64,000 bases of DNA from Lysinibacillus composti (lineage in GTDB: Bacteria; Bacillota; Bacilli; Bacillales_A; Planococcaceae), in NCBI RefSeq assembly GCF_016908465.1, contig NZ_JAFBDY010000001.1, positions 711,380 through 775,379 on the forward strand, written 5' to 3'. The notes under the pieces are model-generated. The model was given only the letters and a program-made list of their open reading frames with translations. It made no database searches and had not been told where the DNA came from. The translations under genes were made by a program, and so were the position numbers. Below are positions 16,735 to 25,302 of this stretch, piece by piece; position 1 is the stretch's first letter; the number at the start of each line of letters is the position of its first letter.

Positions 16735-17856
16735 TTAAGCAATCGGGAACCAACCTGGTGTATTAACGATTGCGTTCCATAATGGGTCTGGTACGACTAG
16801 TTCTTCTTGCTTGTCCTTGTGGAGTTTCGTCATAATTTCATCTTTTTTACCTTCTGCTACTTTTTGAACCCAATCAGGATCGATAATAAGTTCTCTTCCT
16901 AATGCAATGAGTGCAACTCCTGAAGATAATGCTTTTTTCGCATCTTCAGCAGTATAAATTGATCCAACACCAATCAGAGGCACGCGATTATTAATTGCTT
17001 CAAGTATATAATCTATGCGCGTTTTTGATAAATCCTCTACACCTCTTCTTGGCAGGGAGAAGAATTCATTTAAAGACACATGTAAATATGTTAAGTCTTT
17101 GTCTGCTAAACGATCAACTAAAGCTAATGTTTCTTTCATTGTAATGCCAGGTGTCTCTGCTTCCTCTGGTGAAAAACGATACCCGACAATAAAGGAGGAG
17201 TCCGCATGCGTTTCAACTGCTTTTTTCACTTCATCCACAATCGCTAAAGGGAAGGTCATTCGTTTTTCTAAACTACCACCATAGCGATCTTCGCGACGAT
17301 TAGAGTGAGGAGAAAAGAATTGTTGGAGCAAATATCCATTGGCACCATGGATTTCAACACCATCGAAGCCTGCTTCAATTGCGCGACGAGTTGTTTCACC
17401 GAAAGCATGAATAATCTCTTCTATTTCTGACTCAGTTAGGGCTCTTGGTATATTTGTTGAATTTGTTGCAGCTACTTCACTAGCACTTACAATCTCCCCG
17501 TTTGGCACGAGTTCTGTGGGACACATTCTTCCTCCATGGAAAATTTGAAGAATGGCCTTTGCACCTTGTTCTTTAATGGCTGTGGCTAATTGCTTTAAAC
17601 TTGGAATCATTTCATCGCGGTCTCCAGCAAATTCACCATGAAACCCTTTTCCGTTCGGTGTAACGAAAGTGCATGCTGTAATGACCATGCTGACGCCTTT
17701 AGAGCGTCGTGCGTAATAGTTAACCTCATCCTCTGTGACAGTCCCATCAGGATTCGATGAAAAGTTCGTCATTGGAGCCATCAAGATACGATTCTTCAAT
17801 TGAGTTCCATTCGGAAAAGTATATGGCGATAGTAAATCTTTATATGTGTCATTCAT
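16735..17856 (-). CDS. NADH:flavin oxidoreductase, old yellow enzyme family
   Basis: A 373-residue FMN-dependent TIM-barrel oxidoreductase. Signatures are NRILMAPMTNFSSNPDG (about 23-39), GGRM near residue 109 and the family block EIHGANGYLLQQFFSP followed by NRREDRYGGS (about 168-195). It resembles Bacillus YqiG/NamA-type ene-reductases, which reduce activated alkenes and some nitro compounds. No 4Fe-4S extension, so it is the short form. Start has AAAGGAGGA upstream. Transcribed alone. Confidence 0.9.
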   Translation of the reverse strand: MNDTYKDLLSPYTFPNGTQLKNRILMAPMTNFSSNPDGTVTEDEVNYYARRSKGVSMVITACTFVTPNGKGFHGEFAGDRDEMIPSLKQLATAIKEQGAKAILQIFHGGRMCPTELVPNGEIVSASEVAATNSTNIPRALTESEIEEIIHAFGETTRRAIEAGFDGVEIHGANGYLLQQFFSPHSNRREDRYGGSLEKRMTFPLAIVDEVKKAVETHADSSFIVGYRFSPEEAETPGITMKETLALVDRLADKDLTYLHVSLNEFFSLPRRGVEDLSKTRIDYILEAINNRVPLIGVGSIYTAEDAKKALSSGVALIALGRELIIDPDWVQKVAEGKKDEIMTKLHKDKQEELVVPDPLWNAIVNTPGWFPIA

Positions 17857-18087
17857 TCTTTTTCCTCCTTTGATAGCGTAAAATTCTTAAAACAACTCCG
17901 CTTTTATTATGTAATGAATAAACTGCATTTAAACGGTAAACACAGAGCTAGTCTCGGTTTGCTTTTCTTGATGTAAGCTTTAATTATAAATGAACAATAT
18001 AAAAAGATCTCCTAAGAGACCTTTTAAAAAGAAGGATATTAATTCGGGGATTGAATGATAGAAGTGACTGAAAGGTGGAGCATTAAA

Positions 18088-18228
18088 TCAATCGTTAATT
18101 TGATTGTTTTGGACTTCGATTTTCTTTAGAGCACGTTCGAAGTTTTGTTCTTGTGAGATTTCTTCACGACTTTTACTATTCTTTGGTTTTTTCATTTTTC
18201 TAAACGTTGTTTTGCCTTTCTTTGCCAT
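18088..18228 (-). CDS. Small basic protein, 46 residues
   Basis: Reading on the minus strand from ATG at 18228, with GGAGGTG eight bases upstream, gives a 46-residue protein with a lysine/arginine-rich N-terminal half (MAKKGKTTFRKMKKPKNSKS) and the segment REEISQEQNFERALKK. The strong ribosome binding site and basic composition argue for a real gene. The second half resembles part of another small protein at 27402-27569 (REEVSEEQTFE). No family recognised. The intervals on either side (17857-18087 and 18229-18391) show no other gene. Confidence 0.65.
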   Translation of the reverse strand: MAKKGKTTFRKMKKPKNSKSREEISQEQNFERALKKIEVQNNQIND

Positions 18229-18391
18229 GATGTTTCACCTCCGCACGGTTATTTTGTGCGGAAAGAAAAAAGAAATGCTCCGAATAATTTTTTTGTAATT
18301 GTGCAAAGATCAATTTTATTTCGTTCAACTAATTATTTCGCCCTCGCTAGTTGTCCGAATCGTCATTTACTAGATAAAGGAGGCAGATCAA

Positions 18392-18904
18392 ATGAGTTCA
18401 CAGCGTCGTTCAAGTAAAGATTGGCAGGATGGTAATCGAAACGATCGGTTTGACAATGATGTGATCATTGATCGCAATTCGCTTATTATTGAGCAAAACT
18501 TTTGTGTGAATGCGATTGTTGGGGGGGAACGAACGTTAATTATAGAAGAAGTACCGCATGAAGATGAATTATTAACAAGTGGTGAATCATCGATGTTTGA
18601 AGAGAAAATAGAAACAGCTAACGATGATGTAACCATTCGTCAAAGTTATACGTTGATTTATCGAGCACCCTCAGAACCCATTCGTGCTTCACTCCTCATG
18701 ACCGTTATTGCAAAAAACCAGTCCGAAAACGATGTGTTAATTAGTATAGAAGATGCTGAAGGCGAGTTAGTGGAAGAGGTAATCCCAACCAAATCTGAAC
18801 TCGCGTTAACCATTCAAAATGCAGTCTGTATAAGAGCATTAGCGCTATCTGCAAGCCGTGTACAGTTCTTCATTAGCGCTTTTTATCCAACTAGTCCTAT
18901 GTAA
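18392..18904 (+). CDS. Unknown protein, 170 residues
   Basis: The start follows AAAGGAGGC. The protein is acidic, has a polar N-terminus (SSQRRSSKDWQDGNRNDRFD), and the rest alternates in a way typical of beta-sandwich proteins, ending VQFFISAFYPTSPM. There is no signal peptide. The C-terminal half vaguely recalls spore-surface or endospore-appendage subunits, but I cannot support that from motifs. Divergent from the 46-residue protein gene; followed by a terminator. Confidence 0.7.
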   Translation: MSSQRRSSKDWQDGNRNDRFDNDVIIDRNSLIIEQNFCVNAIVGGERTLIIEEVPHEDELLTSGESSMFEEKIETANDDVTIRQSYTLIYRAPSEPIRASLLMTVIAKNQSENDVLISIEDAEGELVEEVIPTKSELALTIQNAVCIRALALSASRVQFFISAFYPTSPM

Positions 18905-18905
18905 G

Positions 18906-18933
18906 AAGGCACTTATCAATAGGTGCTTTTTTA
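18906..18933 (+). terminator. Terminator
   Basis: AAGGCACTTATC pairs with AATAGGTGCTTTT around a short loop, followed by T residues. Confidence 0.6.
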
Positions 18934-19054
18934 TTTTGAGTTCAATTTCAATAACTAAAATCATGAACTAAATTCGAAGTACATAAAGTAATAGGTAAAA
19001 CTTTTGGGACAAACTTGAAGTCAAATCATTCAATATCTGAATGGAGTGAGTGTT

Positions 19055-19552
19055 ATGAAAGAGGAACTAATCCGTTTATTTGATTATCACGTATGGGCGA
19101 ATGAAAGAATTAAACAACATCTCAAGAATTTATCAGAAGATATTTTGCTTCAAAAAGTAAATAGTGTTTTTCCCACTATAGCTGAAACGATTGGTCATAT
19201 CATTACGGCAGATGAAACATGGTACTTAAGAATGCAAGGGAAGGGCGACCATATAAAGTCTATTCAACCAAAGCGAATCTATTCTGTTGATGATATTGTT
19301 TTTGAATCAACAAGTTTATATGCAGAACTTCGCAAATTTCTTTTGGACGCTGATTTTGATGATCAAATCGTCTACCAAAACACAAAAGGCGAACAGTTTA
19401 ATAATAGGATATCTGAAATAGTCCAACATATTGTGAATCATGGGACATACCACCGCGGAAATATTGCCGCGATGATTCGTCAGCAAGGGCATCGGGGTAT
19501 TTCAACTGATTATATTCAATACATTCGAACACTGCAGAAGAATCAAATCTAA
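19055..19552 (+). CDS. DinB-family protein
   Basis: A 165-residue four-helix-bundle protein of the DinB/YfiT type. Putative metal-binding histidines occur in DYHVWANERI (residue about 10), ETIGHIITADETWYLRM (about 48) and HIVNHGTYHRGNIAAMIRQ (about 130-148), the expected three-histidine pattern. Start at ATG 19055 with GGAG eight bases upstream; an in-frame GTG three codons earlier overlaps that site. Such proteins are often thiol-dependent or stress-induced hydrolases/transferases; substrate unknown. Confidence 0.85.
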   Translation: MKEELIRLFDYHVWANERIKQHLKNLSEDILLQKVNSVFPTIAETIGHIITADETWYLRMQGKGDHIKSIQPKRIYSVDDIVFESTSLYAELRKFLLDADFDDQIVYQNTKGEQFNNRISEIVQHIVNHGTYHRGNIAAMIRQQGHRGISTDYIQYIRTLQKNQI

Positions 19553-19593
19553 AAGTCTTGCTCTTGTCAATGCTTCCAATTTGATAAAAAGTG

Positions 19594-19628
19594 AAAACAC
19601 CGCTCAGTACCCAAATGAACGGGGTTTT
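19594..19628 (+). terminator. Terminator after dinB-like gene
   Basis: AAAACACCG pairs with CGGGGTTTT around a 17-base loop and is followed by ATT and more T-rich sequence. Confidence 0.55.
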
Positions 19629-19762
19629 ATTGCTATTAAATGAAAAACCCCGATCTTTTAACGATAAACTTAAGCCAATTAGAAAGTTTAACGAAACGCA
19701 TTTCCTCTTCTATAAGTCACCGATTTATCTACATTGGTTATTCCCTAAATGTAAAACAACGC

Positions 19763-20656
19763 TTACTTCTTCTTTTGTTCATTTCTCAAAAACAGCCAAA
19801 ATGAATTGGCGATTTCCCGTGCTTCTGCTTCATGTGGCGTGCCAAGAAACACTTTTGTTAATGACATTAGAATCGATTCTAATACAAATAATTTTAATTG
19901 AGGTTCTTTTAAAACCTGCAATAAATGATGAGCAATTTCGATGGCACTTTCAGGATCTGTCTCATTTAGCTTGTCTACCAAACCGGTTAATTGATTGATG
20001 AGTGTTTCTTTTGTCACCGTTCTATAGGCTAACTTCGTTTTCATCTTGTCAAAGATTTCACTTGTAATATTTAATTCATCGCTTTTTTTCATAAGTGGGA
20101 GAATGGCTTCGATATTACGAATCGACATTTTTACAATTTGTTCTGGTGAAGGAAATTTCCCGAGTACAATGACAATTGTGCGCATGGTCTGATGCATCAT
20201 GCCCAATACTAATGTTGCGCATTCATAAGAGTAAGGTTCAATTTCATTACCGAAAACATCTGTTAGTCGTCTTGCAAGCCATACTGTTTCTTTTAAAAGA
20301 TGGTGATTTAGTACTTCTTTTATTCCTTGATCTGGAACACTGGATAACGATTCGAATATTCTTAATAAATTTGTTTTTCGGTTAACATGAATAATTACAC
20401 AGATCTGTTCGATCAGAATATCGACATTTGAAAGATCTTCATTTAGGCCTATTTCATATCGTCGATTCATTGTTTCTTCTCGAGTTTCTTCGAGAATGGC
20501 GATTAAACATTCACTTTTAGAGTTGAAATGATTGTAAAATGTTCCTTTTGAAATATTTGCAGCATCAATAATGTCCACGATTGACGTATCCATGAAACCC
20601 TTTTCAATAAATAGAGTCCTAGCTGCGCGAATGATTTGTCTCTTACGATTGTTCAT
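19763..20656 (-). CDS. TetR/AcrR-family repressor
   Basis: The N-terminal 50 residues (NRKRQIIRAARTLFIEKGF, then DIIDAANISKGTFYNHFNSK) are a clear TetR DNA-binding domain. At 297 residues it is about 100 longer than a typical TetR protein; the extra part is an all-helical C-terminal extension with a leucine-rich, possibly HEAT-like character (EIAHHLLQVLKEPQLKLFVL). The start at 20656 has AAAGGTGAAG upstream. It is divergent from an MFS efflux pump and probably represses it. Confidence 0.88.
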   Translation of the reverse strand: MNNRKRQIIRAARTLFIEKGFMDTSIVDIIDAANISKGTFYNHFNSKSECLIAILEETREETMNRRYEIGLNEDLSNVDILIEQICVIIHVNRKTNLLRIFESLSSVPDQGIKEVLNHHLLKETVWLARRLTDVFGNEIEPYSYECATLVLGMMHQTMRTIVIVLGKFPSPEQIVKMSIRNIEAILPLMKKSDELNITSEIFDKMKTKLAYRTVTKETLINQLTGLVDKLNETDPESAIEIAHHLLQVLKEPQLKLFVLESILMSLTKVFLGTPHEAEAREIANSFWLFLRNEQKKK

Positions 20657-20719
20657 TTCTTCACCTTTTGTTTTAAATTTTCTCACTTTTATACTCATAG
20701 TCTATTATAAAAACCTTTA

Positions 20720-20737
20720 TTTATCAACGTTTATAAA
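20720..20737. promoter_or_regulatory. Candidate TetR operator between repressor and efflux genes
   Basis: TTTATCAACGTTTATAAA is an 18-bp near-perfect palindrome centred on ACGT in the divergent promoter region, the usual place and form of a TetR-family operator. Confidence 0.55.
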
Positions 20738-20840
20738 TTTGTTATTTATTTTGTTGATTAAATTAGACTCATGGTATAGAATGGTTAAGCAGTTGTGAAA
20801 CGAACAAAAATGAAAAATAGAAAAGAGTGGAATTATATAT

Positions 20841-22373
20841 ATGGAAAGTCAATCTAATAAGCCTCCGTATTTAATGATTGTCATTTTATTCGTTGGGACA
20901 TTTATTGCCTTTTTAAATAACACATTATTAAATGTGGCATTACCAACGATCATGGTCGATTTTGATGTGTCTTATTCATTAGTACAATGGTTATCAACAG
21001 GCTACATGCTAGTAAGTGGTGTTTTAATACCAGCTTCAGCGTTCTTTATCACAAGATTTAAAACAAAACCTTTATTTATCATTGCGATGTCTATTTTCGC
21101 GATCGGTACAATACTTGCGGCAATTTCACCGAATTTTGGTGTGTTACTTGCAGGTCGTATGATTCAAGCAGTGGGATCTTCAGTAATGGCCCCATTATTA
21201 ATGAACACAATGTTAATTAGTTTCCCAGTTGAAAAACGTGGGGCAGCAATGGGTGTATTTGGTTTAGTTATGATTGCAGCGCCAGCAATAGGCCCAACAC
21301 TATCTGGATTTTTAGTGGAACATTATGATTGGCATATCTTATTTGAAATGATCGTTCCATTTACAATTATTAGTTTAGTTCTAAGTATTTGGAAGTTGGA
21401 AAACGTATTACCAAACCGTCCAGTGACGTTAGATGTTTTCTCTATCGTTCTTTCAACAATCGGTTTTGGCGGTTTATTATATGGATTTAGTATTTCAGGC
21501 GATAAAGGCTGGAGTAATCCGTGGGTATATGGCACAGTGATCATCGGTGCTATTGGAATAGCTTCCTTTATTATCCGTCAATTAAAAATTAAAGATCCAC
21601 TTTTAGATCTTGAAGTATATAAACATCCAATGTTCGCGCTAGGTTCAGTTATTTCCGCAGTGCTATCCATGGCATTGACTGCAGGGATGATTTTAACACC
21701 AGCATATGTACAAAGTGTTCGAGGAATTGAACCATTTGACGCTGGGTTAATGATGTTACCAGGTGCACTAGTAATGGCATTTATGTCACCAATTACTGGG
21801 AAATTATTCGATAAATTTGGACCACGTATATTAGCGGCGATTGGATTAATCATTACAACAATCGCAACATATTACTTATCTAAATTAAATTTAGAAACAA
21901 GTACAACGGTGATTGTTGTCATTTATACTGTACGTATGTTTGGTATCTCTATGGTTATGATGCCGATTATGACAAATGGTTTGAATCAATTACCTGCTCG
22001 TTTAAACCCACATGGTACAGCTACTAACAATACGGTTCAACAAGTGGCAGGTTCGATTGGTACTGCAATCCTAGTATCTATTATGAACACACGTGCCACA
22101 TCAACAGGAGAAGATTTAGCTGCACAAGCCGCAGCAAACCAAACAACACCGATGGGCGAAGAACAAATCGCAGCCCTACAAGCACAAATTGGTCAACAAG
22201 CACTTTTAGACGGTATTCAATTCTCATTCCTTGTTGCAACAGGAATCACATTACTTGCGTTTGTATTATCATTATTCTTAAAACGTGTTAAGGTAGAGAA
22301 AGTAATGAATCAACAGCCTGAAGCTACTATGAAAGTGGAAAAAAACGTTAATCAAAAACCTAAAACTATATAA
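20841..22373 (+). CDS. DHA2-family multidrug MFS transporter
   Basis: A 510-residue permease with about fourteen membrane segments, of the EmrB/QacA type. Family motifs include LNVALPTIMVDF (motif in TM1), WLSTGYMLVSGVLIP, AGRMIQAVGSSVMAPLLMN and the motif C-like GLVMIAAPAIGPTLSGFL. The cytoplasmic C-terminal tail is charged. Likely a proton-driven drug or lipid exporter controlled by the divergent TetR-type repressor. A strong terminator follows. Confidence 0.92.
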   Translation: MESQSNKPPYLMIVILFVGTFIAFLNNTLLNVALPTIMVDFDVSYSLVQWLSTGYMLVSGVLIPASAFFITRFKTKPLFIIAMSIFAIGTILAAISPNFGVLLAGRMIQAVGSSVMAPLLMNTMLISFPVEKRGAAMGVFGLVMIAAPAIGPTLSGFLVEHYDWHILFEMIVPFTIISLVLSIWKLENVLPNRPVTLDVFSIVLSTIGFGGLLYGFSISGDKGWSNPWVYGTVIIGAIGIASFIIRQLKIKDPLLDLEVYKHPMFALGSVISAVLSMALTAGMILTPAYVQSVRGIEPFDAGLMMLPGALVMAFMSPITGKLFDKFGPRILAAIGLIITTIATYYLSKLNLETSTTVIVVIYTVRMFGISMVMMPIMTNGLNQLPARLNPHGTATNNTVQQVAGSIGTAILVSIMNTRATSTGEDLAAQAAANQTTPMGEEQIAALQAQIGQQALLDGIQFSFLVATGITLLAFVLSLFLKRVKVEKVMNQQPEATMKVEKNVNQKPKTI

Positions 22374-22386
22374 TAAAAATAATTAT

Positions 22387-22432
22387 TGGCTATTCTGCTT
22401 AGTAAAGAACTAAGTAGGATAGCTTTATTTTT
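22387..22432 (+). terminator. Terminator after the MFS gene
   Basis: GCTATTCTGCTTAGT pairs with ACTAAGTAGGATAGC (loop AAAGA) and is followed by TTTATTTTTT. Confidence 0.85.
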
Positions 22433-22537
22433 TGGCCGAAATCTTGGGCAATCAAAATAAAAGTACACAGTATTATTTAAAGGGTTTCAATACTATGATA
22501 AAGTTACATCAATAAATGTTAGAAAGGGGATTTCAAT

Positions 22538-22594
22538 ATGAATTCGAAACAAAACATGGAGATTGTAATAGATGGGGAGGGATGTGCAAACTAA
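22538..22594 (+). CDS. Possible 18-residue leader peptide upstream of rsgA
   Basis: ATG at 22538 preceded by GAAAGGGGA opens an 18-codon frame, MNSKQNMEIVIDGEGCAN, that ends 53 bp before rsgA. The codons for the last six residues form the left arm (GGGGAGG, 22574-22580) of a hairpin whose right arm is ACCTCCC at 22607-22613. The same right arm is complementary to the rsgA ribosome binding site AGGAGG at 22634-22639. This arrangement looks like a translational leader. Confidence 0.4.
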   Translation: MNSKQNMEIVIDGEGCAN

Positions 22595-22639
22595 TCTCTG
22601 CATAAAACCTCCCGTAAGATCGAACTGAACTTTAGGAGG
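22574..22639 (+). promoter_or_regulatory. Alternative pairing of leader, anti-SD and rsgA ribosome binding site
   Basis: CCTCCC (22608-22613) can pair with GGGAGG inside the leader peptide frame (22575-22580) or with GGAGG of the rsgA ribosome binding site (22635-22639). The two pairings are mutually exclusive. A ribosome held on the leader would free the anti-SD to close rsgA; free leader RNA would keep rsgA open. Confidence 0.4.
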
Positions 22640-22647
22640 CAATTAAA

Positions 22648-23736
22648 TTGAATTTAATCGATATGAAAAATCTAGGACTTACAGAAGATTTACTTCAGGA
22701 GTCTACTCTATATAAAAACCTAACAATTGGAAGAATTTCATCCCAATATAAAAATTCTTATAAAGTAATAACAGAAAAAGGTGAGCTGACGGCCACGATT
22801 TCAGGAAAGTTCCATCATTCGGTTAGTGGAGCATCTGAGTATCCGGCAGTTGGAGATTTTGTAATGGTTACTCACACGGAAAATGTTCATGAAAAAGTGA
22901 TAATTCATCAGATTCTCACAAGAAAAAGTGTCTTTGCACGAAAATCTGCAGGCACTACAGCTGATACCCAAGTCGTCGCCACGAACATTGACACCATCTT
23001 CATTTGCATGTCGCTCAATAACGATTTTAATCTACGTCGACTTGAACGCTATCTTTCCATAGCCTGGGACAGTGGGGCGATCCCAGTTATTGTGTTAACG
23101 AAATCAGATTTATGTAATGAAATCCAGGGAAGGCTAAATGACATTTCTTCTATAGCATTAGGTGTTGATGTACTCGTTACATCGAGTATTTCCAATGATG
23201 GATTTCAATCATTAAAGGACTATTTGAAAGAAGGAAAAACAGTTGCATTTATAGGATCATCAGGTGTTGGAAAATCTTCATTGATTAATCGACTTGCAGG
23301 CCAAGACATATTCGAAACGAATGCTATTCGAAATGACGATAAAGGCCGACACACGACAACGAGACGTGAGTTAATTCCGTTGCCGAATTTAGGTGTTGTG
23401 ATCGATACACCCGGAATGCGTGAGTTAGGCATTATTAGTGCCGATTTATCAAAGTCCTTTGCTGATATTGCGGAGCTTGCAACGCGGTGCAGATTTAATG
23501 ACTGCACCCATAAAAGTGAGCCAAACTGTGCAGTGCAAAAAGCCATTCAGGATGGTGGTTTGTCACTAGAGCGGTTAGAGAGCTATCGAAAACTTAGTAA
23601 GGAAACAAAGTATGATGGTTTGAATTCCAAAATGATCGAAAAAGAAAAAATTAATGAAATGTTTCAGGGCATGGGTGGCATGAAACAAGCACGAAAATTC
23701 ATTAAAGAGCAAAACAAGAAAAAGCATAGATACTAA
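22648..23736 (+). CDS. rsgA: Ribosome small subunit-dependent GTPase A (long form)
   Basis: A 362-residue circularly permuted GTPase of the RsgA/YjeQ family: N-terminal OB fold (about 30-110), G4 TKSD, P-loop GSSGVGKSSLIN (about 201-212), G3 DTPGMRELG, and a zinc-binding C-terminal domain with CRFNDCTHKSEPNC. It is some 60 residues longer than the housekeeping RsgA (about 300 residues), so it is probably the second, accessory paralog found in many Bacillales. Start is TTG with AGGAGG at eight bases. Stand-alone gene with a possible regulatory leader. Confidence 0.9.
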   Translation: MNLIDMKNLGLTEDLLQESTLYKNLTIGRISSQYKNSYKVITEKGELTATISGKFHHSVSGASEYPAVGDFVMVTHTENVHEKVIIHQILTRKSVFARKSAGTTADTQVVATNIDTIFICMSLNNDFNLRRLERYLSIAWDSGAIPVIVLTKSDLCNEIQGRLNDISSIALGVDVLVTSSISNDGFQSLKDYLKEGKTVAFIGSSGVGKSSLINRLAGQDIFETNAIRNDDKGRHTTTRRELIPLPNLGVVIDTPGMRELGIISADLSKSFADIAELATRCRFNDCTHKSEPNCAVQKAIQDGGLSLERLESYRKLSKETKYDGLNSKMIEKEKINEMFQGMGGMKQARKFIKEQNKKKHRY

Positions 23737-23745
23737 TGTTTACGT

Positions 23746-23775
23746 GAAACCGGTTCAATTTGGAGCCGGTTTCTT
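23746..23775 (+). terminator. Terminator after rsgA
   Basis: GAAACCGG pairs with CCGGTTTC and is followed by TTTG. Confidence 0.6.
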
Positions 23776-23865
23776 TGTTATGGTGAACCGATGATCGGGA
23801 GTTAGAGTTTATCTTAAGCGTGATAATATATTTATTTTAAATTTATGAAGGTAAATTGTTTTCAT

Positions 23866-23912
23866 AAAAAAAGAATTCATTCTGAACAATAAAATTCAAA
23901 ATGAATTCTTAT
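23866..23912 (-). terminator. Terminator of the minus-strand gene at 23937
   Basis: AAGAATTCATTCTGAA and TTCAAAATGAATTCTT form a long hairpin; on the minus strand it is followed by TTTTTTT. Confidence 0.8.
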
Positions 23913-23936
23913 AAAAATACTAAAAATTAAATGTTT

Positions 23937-24182
23937 TTAGAAGAAAAATAGGGGAGCAAGAACGACGCCTGCAATGAAACCAATAGCGATTCCGACTCCA
24001 AATCTGTCTCTTCTAAAGTAGCCTACACCGTAGCCGCCGCAATCTCCATCGGGCATAATCCAAACCATATCTCTTTCAATTCTTGTGATATGTCCCACAT
24101 GTTTTCTACCATTTCGGTCAGTAATGCAAACTCTTTTTCCTTTAAAGCGGCAACATAAATCATACACTTCTCCGTGATTCAT
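23937..24182 (-). CDS. Small conserved-looking protein with SH3-like start and hydrophobic tail
   Basis: An 81-residue protein beginning MNHGEVYDLCCRFKGKRV. The N-terminal half reads like an Sm/SH3-type small barrel (VCITDRNGRKHVGHITRI, VWIMPDGD), then a glycine/aromatic stretch and a C-terminal hydrophobic segment (IAIGFIAGVVLAPLFFF). Similar short proteins, I recall, occur in spore formers with unknown function. Start at 24182 has AGGAGGT eight bases upstream; a GTG two codons earlier is too close to it. Confidence 0.75.
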   Translation of the reverse strand: MNHGEVYDLCCRFKGKRVCITDRNGRKHVGHITRIERDMVWIMPDGDCGGYGVGYFRRDRFGVGIAIGFIAGVVLAPLFFF

Positions 24183-24285
24183 TTTCACACACCTCCTTTT
24201 TTTTATTCTAAATAATATATGTAACGTAAATTGATAGACACGAGTTAATAGTCTAAGGCATATGCTATGAAAAAGGAGAAATTAT

Positions 24286-25125
24286 ATGGCTGTCATAAAT
24301 ACACAACAGCTACTAAATACAATTAGTATATTGTCGGATCAGCAGTCAGATAGAAAAGTAGAAGACATTCAGCGTGACATAATCTGTACTCCGTTGAAGG
24401 CTTTCTTTCCGAACGTTTCACAAGAACAAATATATTACGAACTGTTAGGGAACGGTTTGTTTGGTGCTACTGAAATAATAGATGTAAAGCAGTTGGTAAA
24501 AGAACTAGAAGAGAAAAAAATATGGGAAATTGTAGAGGTAGAATATGAACGACTAAGATTATTATGGAATGGTCCCGAAGTGCCAATCTATATTTATCCA
24601 TTAACCAAATATAGACCCATTTTAGAGGGCATCGAAGTAAATAAGAATGGCGTTACCTACAATGGTGTTTTATTTCTTTTTGTTACACCAGAATTAGTAG
24701 AAACGGAGTTAAAAGCTTTATTAGCACATGAATATCATCATATTTGTCGGCTGGCTTTTTTAAACAAATCGCCTAAGGAAATGTTGTTACTAGATTCGCT
24801 CATCATTGAGGGGATGGCGGAAAGCGCGGTAGAGGAATTATATGGTGAACAATGGCTGTCGCCTTGGACGAAGCGATATCCTTTTGAAGAATCGATGACA
24901 ATTTGGAGAAAGCATTTTGTGCCGGTATTAAATCAGAAGGGAGTGAAAAATCACCGTAGTTTTTTATTTGGGGAAGGGACCAAAGAATTACCTGATTGGA
25001 TTGGCTACTGTATTGGGTACAAGATCGTTCAATCGTTTTTAAAAAAACGTGGACCTATAGAGCAACACATTTTATACAAAACCCTGGCACATAAAATCGT
25101 GGAAAAATCTGATTTTAAAATTTAG
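24286..25125 (+). CDS. DUF2268 putative zinc metalloprotease
   Basis: A 279-residue protein with the gluzincin-like motif LLAHEYHHICRL (about residue 145) followed by IIEGMAESAVEELYGE (third ligand glutamate, about 170), the pattern of the DUF2268 family of predicted Zn-dependent proteases. No signal peptide, so cytoplasmic. Start follows AAAGGAG. Target unknown. Transcribed alone with a terminator after it. Confidence 0.85.
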   Translation: MAVINTQQLLNTISILSDQQSDRKVEDIQRDIICTPLKAFFPNVSQEQIYYELLGNGLFGATEIIDVKQLVKELEEKKIWEIVEVEYERLRLLWNGPEVPIYIYPLTKYRPILEGIEVNKNGVTYNGVLFLFVTPELVETELKALLAHEYHHICRLAFLNKSPKEMLLLDSLIIEGMAESAVEELYGEQWLSPWTKRYPFEESMTIWRKHFVPVLNQKGVKNHRSFLFGEGTKELPDWIGYCIGYKIVQSFLKKRGPIEQHILYKTLAHKIVEKSDFKI

Positions 25126-25170
25126 AAAATCATGATTGTCCGTGGGCGAATATAAATATAGAACGATCAA

Positions 25171-25199
25171 TAGAGCTGAATTCATTTTAGCTCTTTTTT
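25171..25199 (+). terminator. Terminator after the DUF2268 gene
   Basis: AGAGCTGAA pairs with TTAGCTCT and is followed by TTTTTT. Confidence 0.65.
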
Positions 25200-25302
25200 G
25201 GTGTTAATTAGTTTAACGAAAAAATACGACACAAAATTGGTTTTACCGCATCCTTTTTAGGAAAGGGTATATGGGAGAATACAAAACGAAAGGGGAAGGA
25301 TT

